In this document: positions 40,188 to 48,656 of the stretch, one piece after another
Layout: each line of letters starts with the position of its first letter
Position numbering within the stretch: position 1 is the first letter of the stretch
The notes under the pieces: generated by a model
Told to the model about the DNA's origin: nothing
Seen by the model: only the letters and a program-made list of their open reading frames with translations
Database searches by the model: none
Assembly: GCA_038256725.1 (NCBI GenBank)
Contig: JBBSKB010000001.1
Location: forward strand, 1 to 64,000
Reading direction: 5' to 3'
Source of the DNA: Blastococcus sp038256725
GTDB lineage: Bacteria > Actinomycetota > Actinomycetes > Mycobacteriales > Geodermatophilaceae
Length of the DNA stretch: 64,000 nucleotides
Made by a program: the position numbers and the translations under genes

Positions 40188-42035
40188 ATGAGCACCGGTC
40201 CGGGGAGTCTGCCACCCCCTCCGCCCGTATCCGGGCCGGAGGGCGCCGACGCGTTGCTCGCGGCGATGGAGGACGCGCCCTCGCCCATCTACTGCCTGGT
40301 GGCCGGTGGCCGGACGGTGTGGGCCAACGCCGGCGCCCGCCGGCTGGTCAGCGACGGCGGCGAGCTGCCGCTCGGGGCCGGCCGACCGCTGGCCGAGGTG
40401 GCGGACGCCGTCATCGGCAGCGGTCGGGCGGCGACCGTGCGAGGGCCGCTCGGCGTCGGCGGGCCGACGGTCACCGTCGCGCTCCGGCCGGTGCAGGTCG
40501 CCGGCGAGCGCGGTGCGGTGGTGGTCGTCGAGCACGACGACCCGGACGCCGTCCCGCGGCGGGCGCCGGCCGTCGACGCCGTCGAGGCGGCGCAGTCCTC
40601 GCTGCTCCCACCGTTCCTGCCGATGCTGCCCGACCTGGCGCTGGCCGGCAGCTACCACCGGGCGACGTCGGTCCGGGCCGCGGGCGGCGACTGGTACGAC
40701 GCGGTGCCCCTGGGCGACGGGCGGGTGGCGCTCGTCGTCGGTGACGCGGTGGGGCACGGGGTCGCCGCGGCCGGAGCGATGAGCCGGCTGCGTGGGGCGA
40801 TGCGGTCCACGGCGCTGCGCGACCCGTCGCCGGCGGCCGTACTGGCCGGCCTGGACTCGTTCGCCGCGCTCATGGACGACGTCGAGGGGGCCTCCGTCTT
40901 CTACGGCGTGCTGGACTCCGGCACGGGCGAGCTGACCTTCACGACGGCGGGGCACCCGGCGCCGCTGGTCGTGGGCGGGGACGGCAGTGCCGCGTTCCTC
41001 CCCGTCACGCCGCGTCCGCCCCTCGGCAGCATGCCGGGGGCCGGGACGCCCGTGCACCGCTTCGTGCTCGACCACGGGGCCACGCTCGTGCTCTTCTCCA
41101 ACGGGGCGCTCGCCGGCAGCAGCAGCGACTACGCCGTCGCCCTCGAGCGGCTGGTGTCGGCCTCGCGGGAGGTGCTGGCCAGGCCGGGCGCCGGGGACCC
41201 GGCCACGGCCTCCCGTCTCGCCGTCGAGATCGCGGAGCTCGTCCGGCCCCCCCAGGACTGGCCCGACGACGTCGCAGTCCTCGTGGCGCACCGCCGCGCC
41301 ACGAGCCAGGAGCCGCTCCAGCTGGACCTGCCCGCCGTCCCCGCCTCGCTGCCGGGCATCCGCCGGAGGCTCACCGCCTGGCTGACCGAGCTCGGGATGG
41401 GCGAGAACGACCGGGTGGGCGTGATGGCCGCGGTCGGCGAGGCCTGCGCCAACGCCGCCGAGCACGCCTACCGGGGCCAGGAGCCCGGACCCATGCAGGT
41501 GCGCGCGGCGGTGGACCCCGACGGGGTGCTCACCGTGACGGTGCACGACGACGGCACCTGGCGCGCGCCCGACCACGATCCGGGCGACCGCGGTCGCGGA
41601 CTGCTGATCATGCGCCAGCTGGTGGACGGCGTCTCGCTGGACGACCGGCAGGGGACGACCGTGACCCTGACGGTGCGGTTGCGGCGCAGCCCCGACGCAC
41701 CGCCGGTCCCCGGCAGCGGGGCCGAGGGGCCCGCGATCGTCGTCGACCGCGACGGTGCGCGGCCCGTCGTGCGCGTCATTGGAGTCGTCGACGAGGCCGG
41801 GGCCGACTCGCTGCGGATCCGGCTGCTCGAGGCCAGCCACGGCGGCACGGCACGGGTCGAGCTGGACCTCCGGGAGGTGGCGCTGTTCAGCAGCGCCGCC
41901 GTGCGCGTGGTGCTCGCGGTGGCTCGGATCGCCCGCGACGAGGGCTGGCGGCTGGCCGTGCACGCGGCCGAGGGCGGGGTGACCCGGCAGGTGTTGGAGG
42001 TCAGCGGCCTGGGTGGCCTGGTCGACCTCCGCTGA
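40188..42035 (+). CDS. PAS-SpoIIE(PP2C)-HATPase-STAS four-domain stress regulator
   Basis: The protein has 615 residues. In order: a PAS-like sensor (about 20-110, MEDAPSPIYCLVAGGRTVWA), a PP2C/SpoIIE phosphatase (145-360, GGDWYDAVPLGDGRVALVVG, DAVGHGVAA, PDDVAVLVAH), a GHKL kinase/anti-sigma domain (370-505, VGEACANAAEHAYRG, DRGRGLLIMRQLVD), and a STAS domain (515-615, LREVALFSSAAVRVVLAVA). One chain thus carries the phosphatase, the kinase-like and the antagonist functions of partner switching. The ATG at 40188 is divergent from rsbW. It probably senses stress for the nearby sigma factor. Confidence 0.92.
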   Translation: MSTGPGSLPPPPPVSGPEGADALLAAMEDAPSPIYCLVAGGRTVWANAGARRLVSDGGELPLGAGRPLAEVADAVIGSGRAATVRGPLGVGGPTVTVALRPVQVAGERGAVVVVEHDDPDAVPRRAPAVDAVEAAQSSLLPPFLPMLPDLALAGSYHRATSVRAAGGDWYDAVPLGDGRVALVVGDAVGHGVAAAGAMSRLRGAMRSTALRDPSPAAVLAGLDSFAALMDDVEGASVFYGVLDSGTGELTFTTAGHPAPLVVGGDGSAAFLPVTPRPPLGSMPGAGTPVHRFVLDHGATLVLFSNGALAGSSSDYAVALERLVSASREVLARPGAGDPATASRLAVEIAELVRPPQDWPDDVAVLVAHRRATSQEPLQLDLPAVPASLPGIRRRLTAWLTELGMGENDRVGVMAAVGEACANAAEHAYRGQEPGPMQVRAAVDPDGVLTVTVHDDGTWRAPDHDPGDRGRGLLIMRQLVDGVSLDDRQGTTVTLTVRLRRSPDAPPVPGSGAEGPAIVVDRDGARPVVRVIGVVDEAGADSLRIRLLEASHGGTARVELDLREVALFSSAAVRVVLAVARIARDEGWRLAVHAAEGGVTRQVLEVSGLGGLVDLR

Positions 42036-42093
42036 CGGGTGACGGCACGCGGTCCGGCGTTTGCGGAGCGTCCCGCGTGCCCATCCTCCGGCG

Positions 42094-43101
42094 GTGAGAC
42101 TGCGGCGGAGTGACGTGAACGGCCCCGGCTACCGACGGCGCCGGGCAGGGCGGGGCTTCGCCTACCACGACGCCGATGGCGCCCTGATCAAGGACGACCG
42201 CCTCGACCGGATCCGCGGCCTGGCCATTCCGCCAGCTTGGCGGGACGTGTGGATCTGCCCCTGGCCGAGCGGCCACGTCCAGGCCACCGGCGTGGATGCG
42301 GCCGGGCGGCGGCAGTACCGCTACCACGACCAGTGGCGGGCCCGGCGGGACGCCGAGAAGCACGAGCGGGTGCTTCAGATCGCCCACCAGCTCCCCGATG
42401 TGCGCGAGGAAGTAATCGCCGCCCTGCGCACCCGCGGGCTGAACCGCGAGCGGGTGCTGGCCACGGCCATCCGGCTGCTCGATCTCGGCGCCTTCCGGAT
42501 CGGCAGCGAGCAGTACGCCGAGGAGAACGGCACCTACGGCCTGGCGACCCTGCGTCGCGAGCACGTCCGGGTGCGGGGCGAGCGGACCTTCTTCTCCTAC
42601 ACCGCCAAGGGCGGGATCGAGCGCGAGGTCGAGCTCACCGACCGGCCCACGGCGACCGTCGTCCGGCAGTTGCTGGAGCGGCCCGAGGGCACGGGGGAGG
42701 AGCTGCTGGCCTACCGGGTCGAGGACGGCACCTGGCGGGACGTGACCAGCGCCGAGATCAACGCCTACCTGAAGGAGATCAGCGGCGCGGAGATCTCCGC
42801 GAAGGACTTCCGCACCTGGAACGCCACGGTGCTCATGGCGACGAGGTTGGCCGAGGCGCCCCCGCCCACGTCGCGCACGGCCCGCAAGCGGATCGTGAGC
42901 GCTGCCTACAAGCAGGTCAGCGAGCAGCTCGGCAACACGCCGGCGGTCTGCAAGGCCAGCTATGTGGACCCGCGGGTGGTCGACCGGTACGAGCACGGGG
43001 AGACCGTCGCGGACGCTCTGCAGTCCGCGGAGGAGGCCGACGCGGACCGCGACGCGCAGCGGGTGCTGGAGCAGGCGGTCTGCCGGCTGCTGTCCGCCTG
43101 A
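42094..43101 (+). CDS. DNA topoisomerase IB (eukaryotic-like)
   Basis: The protein has 335 residues. It begins RLRRSDVNGPGYRRRRAGRG and has AIPPAWRDVWICP, ATGVDAAGRRQYRYH, FRIGSEQYAEENGTYGL and ISAKDFRTWNATVLM, with catalytic Arg, Lys and His segments and the C-terminal nucleophile Tyr in SYVDPRVVDRYE. It relaxes supercoils by nicking one strand through a 3'-phosphotyrosine. The GTG at 42094 is chosen because the conserved RLRRSD begins there. A hairpin terminator follows. Confidence 0.92.
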   Translation: MRLRRSDVNGPGYRRRRAGRGFAYHDADGALIKDDRLDRIRGLAIPPAWRDVWICPWPSGHVQATGVDAAGRRQYRYHDQWRARRDAEKHERVLQIAHQLPDVREEVIAALRTRGLNRERVLATAIRLLDLGAFRIGSEQYAEENGTYGLATLRREHVRVRGERTFFSYTAKGGIEREVELTDRPTATVVRQLLERPEGTGEELLAYRVEDGTWRDVTSAEINAYLKEISGAEISAKDFRTWNATVLMATRLAEAPPPTSRTARKRIVSAAYKQVSEQLGNTPAVCKASYVDPRVVDRYEHGETVADALQSAEEADADRDAQRVLEQAVCRLLSA

Positions 43102-43104
43102 GAC

Positions 43105-43143
43105 GACGAAGGGCCCACCCGGTTCCCGGGCGGGCCCTTCGTC
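43105..43143. terminator. terminator hairpin between convergent topoisomerase and STAS genes
   Basis: Arms GACGAAGGGCCC and GGGCCCTTCGTC are perfect, with an inner CCCGG/CCGGG pair. It starts 4 bp after the topoisomerase stop codon. Confidence 0.85.
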
Positions 43144-43155
43144 AGCGATCTCGCG

Positions 43156-43554
43156 TCAGCGTGCGGTGCTGTCGGCGATCGTGAACAGGTCGATCAGGCC
43201 GGTCACCTCGAGCGGCCGCGTGACGGCGCGGGTCGTGGCGATGAGGCGCAGCGCGACCTCGCGGCTGCGGGCGGACTTCTGCGTCTCGACCAGCACGGCC
43301 AGGCCGGCAGACCCCAGGAACTGGACGCCGGAGAGGTCGATGACGAGTTCGCGAGGGGACTGCTCGAGCTGGCCGTCCAGCGTCGAACGCAGTACCGGGG
43401 CGGTGAAGGTGTCCACCTCGCCGACGACCTTCACCGTCACCACGCCGTCCTCGTCGGTAGAGGTGGAGAGCGTGATCACGTCGTCGAAGGGGGCCTCGGT
43501 GCCTTCGCTCGACACGTTGGGCTGTCCCTCGGCGGGCAGGTCAGAAGTGGTCAC
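43156..43554 (-). CDS. STAS-domain anti-sigma factor antagonist
   Basis: The protein has 132 residues. An acidic N-terminus of about 25 residues is followed by a STAS domain with VVGEVDTFTAPVLRSTLD and the phosphorylation loop VIDLSGVQFLGSAGLAVLVE, where Ser in GSAGL is the usual RsbW target. In its unphosphorylated form it should bind the anti-sigma factor and free the sigma factor. The GTG at 43554 has GAGAGGAG eight bases upstream. Confidence 0.9.
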   Translation of the reverse strand: MTTSDLPAEGQPNVSSEGTEAPFDDVITLSTSTDEDGVVTVKVVGEVDTFTAPVLRSTLDGQLEQSPRELVIDLSGVQFLGSAGLAVLVETQKSARSREVALRLIATTRAVTRPLEVTGLIDLFTIADSTAR

Positions 43555-43805
43555 GGATCGTGCTCCTCTCGGCGGCGGCGCGCTGGCACACCGCCCGGTC
43601 AATCTACCGCTGCGCGATCCGAGGTACGGATCCCCCCGGTTCAGCGCATGGTCGACGCGGCCGGAGCCCGTCCTCCTGGGAACTGCCCCGGTGCGGCTAC
43701 CTGCTGAACCGCGGACCCAAGGTAGACAACCGGGCGGGGACGCGCCAACCCACCCGGGGGCACGGCGGGGCGTGCGCCCCGGAAAGCCGGGAGGCGTGGG
43801 CGAGA

Positions 43806-44237
43806 TCAGCCGTCGGTCACGTGGACGGCGGACTCCTCGGGGCCCTCTCCGCCGACGGCCGTGTCGCCGGTGGCCGCCATGTCGTCCGCCGTCCGGGCGG
43901 TCCCCGAGTCGCCGGCGTCCAGGTCCTGCTCCAGCTGGACGTCCGCGCGCTGCGGGTCCTCGGCCGGGCGGACGTCGGCGGAGTCGTCGGGCAGCTCGCG
44001 GTCCAGCCGGCCGTCGAGGGACTCGCCCTCGGCCTGCTCGAGGGCGGTGGTGCCGAAGTCGGTCGTCGCGGTCGGGCGCTCGCCGGGCAGCGCCTCGAAC
44101 TGCGGGTCCTCGGCGCGCGCCATCGTGGGCGAGTCGTCCTGCGCCGTCTCGGGGATGCCGCCGTCCTCGGGGAAGATGTCCCGAGCCGTCTGACCCTCGG
44201 TCTGCGTGGTGCCGTCGGTGGTATCGGGGTCGGTCAT
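43806..44237 (-). CDS. DUF5709 domain protein
   Basis: The protein has 143 residues, strongly acidic and probably disordered, with the short conserved DUF5709-type elements RDIFPEDGGIPETAQD, EALPGERPTA and LEQAEGESLDGRLDRELPD. Function is unknown; the family is confined largely to actinobacteria. It lies in a stress-gene neighbourhood, and a GGGTAG with a poor -35 (GGCAT) lies upstream on the minus strand, so SigB-type control is possible but weak. Confidence 0.85.
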   Translation of the reverse strand: MTDPDTTDGTTQTEGQTARDIFPEDGGIPETAQDDSPTMARAEDPQFEALPGERPTATTDFGTTALEQAEGESLDGRLDRELPDDSADVRPAEDPQRADVQLEQDLDAGDSGTARTADDMAATGDTAVGGEGPEESAVHVTDG

Positions 44238-44391
44238 GCGCGTCTCCGTTCGTCGCGCGGGCGCACCCGCTCTCGTCGCCCCCGGGGGGACGGGCAGCCG
44301 GTCGCTGGCGACCGGCGGCGTGCTGCGGCCCTACCCGTGACCTCCGTCGCCATGCCTGGTGTGCGGCGGCGCGCGCTCGGGAAGCCCGGAG

Positions 44392-44415
44392 GTTCACCCG
44401 TCCGACGGCGGGTAG
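44392..44415 (+). promoter_or_regulatory. SigB/SigF-type promoter candidate of the DUF1360 gene
   Basis: GTTC (44392-44395) and GGGTAG (44410-44415) are 14 bp apart, close to the general-stress consensus. The -10 lies only 9 bp before the ATG at 44425, so the transcript would be nearly leaderless. Confidence 0.5.
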
Positions 44416-44424
44416 CGCGGGCCC

Positions 44425-45018
44425 ATGGCGATCGCAGACGAGGTCCAGCGGCTCGGTGCCCCGATCCGCCGGTGGGCCCGCACCCAGAAGCGCGAGTACA
44501 ACGACGGTGAGCCCCGGCCGCTCGGCGCCGACCTGGGCGCCATGGGCGTCTACGTGGCCCTGGTGTCCGCCGCGGCCGCCGCGGTGCGGGCCTCGGGCAG
44601 GGAGCTCCCCGAGCGGATCCCGCCGGGGGACGCCGCCCTGCTCACGGTGGCGACGTTCCGGCTCGCCCGGCGGATCGCCAAGGACCCGGTGACCGCGCCG
44701 CTCCGGGCGCCGTTCGTCCGCTTCGAGGGCCCCTCGGGGCACGCGGAGGTCGCCGAGCAGGTGCGCGAGCACGGCGGCGTCAAGCACGCCGTCGGCGAGC
44801 TGCTCACCTGCCCGTTCTGCCTGGCCCAGTGGGTGGGGACCGGCTTCGTCTTCGGCTACGTCGGCGCGCCACGGGCCACCAGGCTCGCCGCGCTCACCAT
44901 GACCATGATCGCCGGCTCGGACGTCCTCCAGTTCGCTTACGACGCCGTCCAGAACGGCCTGTTCGCCGGCTCGATCGAGGCCGGCGCGCCCGACGGCGTC
45001 GACGACGGCGCGCGCTGA
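44425..45018 (+). CDS. DUF1360 membrane protein
   Basis: The protein has 197 residues. Two or three hydrophobic segments (MGVYVALVSAAAAAV, LLTVATFRLARRI, AALTMTMIAGSDVLQFAY) and the DUF1360 hallmark GELLTCPFCLAQWVGTGFVF with CPFC are visible. These proteins are known from Bacillus spore coat (YjcA/CotY-region) and actinobacterial stress regions, and their biochemical role is unknown. It sits 152 bp before ku, with a SigB-like promoter upstream. Confidence 0.85.
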   Translation: MAIADEVQRLGAPIRRWARTQKREYNDGEPRPLGADLGAMGVYVALVSAAAAAVRASGRELPERIPPGDAALLTVATFRLARRIAKDPVTAPLRAPFVRFEGPSGHAEVAEQVREHGGVKHAVGELLTCPFCLAQWVGTGFVFGYVGAPRATRLAALTMTMIAGSDVLQFAYDAVQNGLFAGSIEAGAPDGVDDGAR

Positions 45019-45170
45019 CCCGGTCGTCCGGGCGTGTCGGGCGTGTCCTCCGACCGGGGGAGGTGGGGTGTCCGTCGACCTGCCGCGGGTGGCTCCGCGC
45101 ACCTATCGTGTGATCTTGACCCGGTCCGGGTCGGTACGGGCCCGATGCGGGCCACTCGGGAAGGGGCGGC

Positions 45171-46175
45171 ATGCGATCCATCTGGCGCGGGGCCGTGTCC
45201 TTCGGGCTCGTCAGCATCGGCGTGAAGCTGTACTCCGCGACCGAGGACAAGGACATCCGCTTCCACCAGGTGCACGCCACCGACGGCGGCCGGGTCAAGT
45301 ACAAGCGGGTCTGCTCGATCGACGGCGAGGAGGTCGAGTACAGCGACATCGCCAAGGGCTACGAGCTGCCCGACGGCCAGGTCGTCGTCCTCACCGACGA
45401 CGATTTCGACGAGCTGCCGCTGAGCACCCGGCGCGAGATCGAGGTGCTGCAGTTCGTCGACCAGGCCGAGATCGACCCGATCCAGTTCGAGAAGACCTAC
45501 TACCTGGAGCCGGACGGCCCCGCGACGCGCCCGTACGTGCTGCTGCGCGACGCGCTCGCGAACGCCGGCCAGGTGGCGATCACCAAGATCGCGATCCGGC
45601 AGCGGGAGTCGCTGGCGGCCATGCGCGTGCGCGACGGCGTCCTGGTGCTGCACACGATGCGCTGGCCCGACGAGATCCGCCGTCCCGACTTCGCCTTCCT
45701 CGACGAGGAGGTCTCCGTCCGGCCGCAGGAGCTGTCGATGGCCGAGGCGCTCATCTCGTCGATGTCGGGCGCCCTCGACCTCACCGACTTCACCGACGAC
45801 TACCGCGAGGCCATGACCGCGCTGCTCGAGGCCAAGCAGAGCGGTGGTGAGGTGCAGCAGCCGCCGGAGGTCCCCGACGACGACGGCGCCGCGGTGGTCG
45901 ACCTGATGAGCGCCCTGCGCCGCAGCGTCGAGCGGGCCAAGGGCGGCAGCGCCGGCAAGGACGAGGCGGCGGAGGACGCCACCGCGGCGGAGGAGGCCCC
46001 GGCGGACGAGCCCCCCGCCAAGCGCACGCCCGCCAAGAAGGCGGCCGCCGCCAAGGCGCCCGCGAAGAAGACGACCGCCGCGAAGAGGACGACGACGGCT
46101 GCCGGGACGACGGCGGCGAAGAAGACCGCGAGCGCCGACAAGCCACCGGCCAAGCGCGCCCGCCGCAGCGCCTGA
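45171..46175 (+). CDS. ku: Ku protein for nonhomologous end joining
   Basis: The protein has 334 residues. It begins RSIWRGAVSFGLVSIGVKLY and has the Ku core with YKRVCSIDGEEVEYSDIAKG and PIQFEKTYYLEPD. The last 90 residues are an Ala/Lys/Pro-rich tail of AKK-type repeats like that of mycobacterial Ku, used for extra DNA contact. It binds DNA ends as a homodimer and recruits LigD. The PE-ligase gene follows one base after its stop, so ku and the two ligD parts form one operon. Confidence 0.96.
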   Translation: MRSIWRGAVSFGLVSIGVKLYSATEDKDIRFHQVHATDGGRVKYKRVCSIDGEEVEYSDIAKGYELPDGQVVVLTDDDFDELPLSTRREIEVLQFVDQAEIDPIQFEKTYYLEPDGPATRPYVLLRDALANAGQVAITKIAIRQRESLAAMRVRDGVLVLHTMRWPDEIRRPDFAFLDEEVSVRPQELSMAEALISSMSGALDLTDFTDDYREAMTALLEAKQSGGEVQQPPEVPDDDGAAVVDLMSALRRSVERAKGGSAGKDEAAEDATAAEEAPADEPPAKRTPAKKAAAAKAPAKKTTAAKRTTTAAGTTAAKKTASADKPPAKRARRSA

Positions 46176-46176
46176 C

Positions 46177-47664
46177 GTGCCTGCCCGCCCGAGCGGCCGG
46201 CCGGACGACTCGCTCGCCGAGTACCGCGCCAAGCGGGATCCGGCGCGGACGGCCGAGCCGGTGCCGGCTGCGGGGCAGCCGCTGCCGGTCGGCGACGACG
46301 ACACGTTCGTCGTCCACGAGCACCACACGCCCTACCGCTCTCCCACCCGCCCAGGGACGGGAGAGCGCGTCCACTGGGACCTGCGGCTGGAGCGTGACGG
46401 CGTGCTGAAGAGCTGGGCGGTGCCCAAGGGGCCGCCGATCGAGCAGGGGCCCAGGCGCCTCGCCGTCCCTACCGAGGACCACCCGCTGGAGTACGCATCC
46501 TTCTCCGGCTCGATCGCGGCCGGCGAGTACGGCGGTGGCGAGGTGACCATCTGGGACGCGGGGCGCTACGCGACGGAGAAGTGGGACGACGACCACATCA
46601 CCGTGACGTTCGACGGTCGGCGGCTGGTCGGCCGCTACGTCATCTTCCGGTTGGCCGACGGCACCTGGAACGTGCGCAAGCTCGACGCGACGCCGGCGCC
46701 GCAGCCGGTTCCGGCGCCCCTGCCCATGCTGGCCACCGCGGGCAGCCTGCCGTCGCCCGAGGAGGACGAGCGCTGGGGCTACGAGTTCAAGTGGGACGGC
46801 GTCCGCGCCGTGGCGGCGGTGCACGGCGGAGAGCTGGCGCTCACGTCGCGGAAGGGCACCGGGATCACCGTCCGCTACCCGGAGGTGGGCCGGCTGCCCG
46901 CCGCCCTGGCCGGGCACGACGCGGTGGTCGACGGCGAGATCGTGCTCCTGGACGCCGACGGCCGGCCGGACTTCGGCGCGCTGCAGAACCGGATGCACCG
47001 GACCGGCCCCGAGGTGCCGCGGCTGGCCGCCGCCCGCCCGGTCAGCTACCTGGTGTTCGACCTGCTGTCCTGGGACGGCGAGGACCTGTCGAACCGCCCG
47101 TACGCCGAGCGCCGCGGCCGGCTGGACGCCCTCGGTCTCGCCGGGCACCGCTGGGTGGCGACGCCCTGGTTCGCCGGCGGCGGCGCGGGCGTGCTGGCCG
47201 CGAGCGAGGAGAACGGGCTCGAGGGCGTCGTCGCCAAGCGGCTGGACTCGGTGTACCGGCCGGGGGTGCGCAGCCCCGACTGGCGCAAGCTGAAGAACGT
47301 CCGCACGCAGGCCGTCGTCGTCGGCGGGTGGAGGCCGGGTCAGGGACGGCGGGCCGGGGGGATCGGCTCGCTGCTCGTCGGCGTGCCCGACGACGAGGGC
47401 CGGCTGGTCTACGTGGGTCACGTGGGCACCGGTTTCCGCGACCAGGACCTCCGCGACCTGCAGCGCGGCCTCACGCCACGGGCGGCCTCGCCCTTCGACG
47501 GCACGCTGCCGCGCGAGGTGACGAAGGACGTGCACTGGGTCGAGCCCGACCTCGTCGGCGAGGTGGCCTACGCGGTGTGGACGGCGGACGCCCGGCTGCG
47601 GCACCCGTCATGGAAGGGCGTCCGGGACGACCTGGAGCCCGACGACGTGGTGGTCGAGCCGTGA
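46177..47664 (+). CDS. ligD: LigD ATP-dependent DNA ligase with 3'-phosphoesterase domain
   Basis: The protein has 495 residues. An N-terminal PE domain (about 42-165) has FVVHEHHTPY, VHWDLRLERDGVLKSWAVP and EDHPLEYASFSG, keeping the His/Asp metal-site set, although an insertion of about 10 residues separates the first His from HWDLRLE (HYDxRLE in relatives). The ligase domain has the nucleophile in EFKWDGVRAV, DGEIVLLD, LEGVVAKRL and WRKLKNV. It seals broken DNA in NHEJ. The polymerase domain of LigD is in the next gene, so the protein is split. The start is a GTG directly after ku. Confidence 0.93.
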   Translation: MPARPSGRPDDSLAEYRAKRDPARTAEPVPAAGQPLPVGDDDTFVVHEHHTPYRSPTRPGTGERVHWDLRLERDGVLKSWAVPKGPPIEQGPRRLAVPTEDHPLEYASFSGSIAAGEYGGGEVTIWDAGRYATEKWDDDHITVTFDGRRLVGRYVIFRLADGTWNVRKLDATPAPQPVPAPLPMLATAGSLPSPEEDERWGYEFKWDGVRAVAAVHGGELALTSRKGTGITVRYPEVGRLPAALAGHDAVVDGEIVLLDADGRPDFGALQNRMHRTGPEVPRLAAARPVSYLVFDLLSWDGEDLSNRPYAERRGRLDALGLAGHRWVATPWFAGGGAGVLAASEENGLEGVVAKRLDSVYRPGVRSPDWRKLKNVRTQAVVVGGWRPGQGRRAGGIGSLLVGVPDDEGRLVYVGHVGTGFRDQDLRDLQRGLTPRAASPFDGTLPREVTKDVHWVEPDLVGEVAYAVWTADARLRHPSWKGVRDDLEPDDVVVEP

Positions 47665-47674
47665 GCGCCGCGCC

Positions 47675-48607
47675 GTGAGCCCGGCGAAGCAGCGGGTGGA
47701 GATCGACGGGCGGACGCTGTCGGTGTCCAACCTGGAGAAGGTGCTCTTCCCCGAGGTGGGGTTCACCAAGGCGCAGGTCATCGACTACTACGTGCGCATC
47801 GCGCCGGTGCTGCTGCCGCACGTGGCCGGCCGGCCGGTCACCTTCACCCGGTGGCCCGACGGGGTGGAGGGCCAGACGTTCTTCGAGAAGAACAGCGCCC
47901 GGCACGCCCCCGGGTGGGTCCGGCGGGCGACGATCCCCAGCCCCGGCAGCACGCGCGGGCGGGAGACCCTCGACATGGTGCTGCTGGAGACCACCGCGGA
48001 CCTCGCGTGGGCGGCCAACCTGGCCGCACTCGAGGTGCACGTGCCCCAGTGGCAGGTCGACGACGACGGTCTGCCGGCGCTGCCCGACCTGCTCGTGCTC
48101 GACCTCGATCCGGGCCCGGAGACAGGTATCGCCGAGTGCTGCGCGCTGGCCGAGCGGCTCGGCCAGCGGCTGGAGGCGGACGGGCTGGACCCGGTGGTGA
48201 AGACGTCGGGCTCCAAGGGCATGCAGGTGTACGCGCCGATCGAGGCGCCCGCCGACCGGGAGCATCCCAGCCGGTACGCGAAGCTGCTCGCCCAGGAGCT
48301 CTCCGCCGAGACGCCCGACGACGTCGTCTGGCGGATGGAGAAGGCGCTGCGCCCGGGCAAGGTGCTCATCGACTGGAGCCAGAACAACCCGGCGAAGACC
48401 ACCGTGGCGCCCTACTCGCTGCGCGCCCGGGCCGGCGCGACGGTCTCGACCCCCATCGGCTGGGACGAGGTGGACGCCGTGCGCGACGGCTCGCTGGACC
48501 CGGCGGAGCTGCGGTTCACCACCGAGGACGTCCTGGCCCGCGTCGAGGCGTACGGCGACCTCTTCGACGTCCCGGGCGCCACCCGGGCGCCGCTGCCCGA
48601 CGTCTGA
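47675..48607 (+). CDS. LigD polymerase-domain protein (PolDom)
   Basis: The protein has 310 residues. It is an archaeo-eukaryotic primase-like polymerase with VSNLEKVLFPEVGFTKAQVI, FTRWPDGVEGQTFFEKN, catalytic LLVLDLDPGP (Asp-x-Asp) and KTSGSKGMQVYAPI. It fills gaps at DNA ends and prefers ribonucleotides. It is a separate gene after the PE-ligase; in Mycobacterium the polymerase domain comes first in a single chain, so this order rules out a simple frameshift. The GTG at 47675 lies 11 bp after the ligase stop. Confidence 0.94.
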   Translation: MSPAKQRVEIDGRTLSVSNLEKVLFPEVGFTKAQVIDYYVRIAPVLLPHVAGRPVTFTRWPDGVEGQTFFEKNSARHAPGWVRRATIPSPGSTRGRETLDMVLLETTADLAWAANLAALEVHVPQWQVDDDGLPALPDLLVLDLDPGPETGIAECCALAERLGQRLEADGLDPVVKTSGSKGMQVYAPIEAPADREHPSRYAKLLAQELSAETPDDVVWRMEKALRPGKVLIDWSQNNPAKTTVAPYSLRARAGATVSTPIGWDEVDAVRDGSLDPAELRFTTEDVLARVEAYGDLFDVPGATRAPLPDV

Positions 48608-48645
48608 CCCGGCCCCGGTGCGGACGGAAACGGCCATTCCTGCCA
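48605..48645. repeat. post-stop repeat related to the icmF palindrome
   Basis: It starts TGACCCGGCCCC at the polymerase stop, like 27926, and contains GGAAACGGCCATTCCTGCC, an imperfect version of the 30-bp palindrome near icmF. The copies share the stop-codon context and the central GGCCATT. Confidence 0.65.
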
Positions 48646-48656
48646 CGATTCCGGGC

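Noticed and set aside
47662..47675. LigD split as a frameshift artefact
   Set aside because: The polymerase domain is downstream of the ligase rather than upstream, and both genes have own starts and stops, so a frameshift of a normal LigD cannot explain the order.
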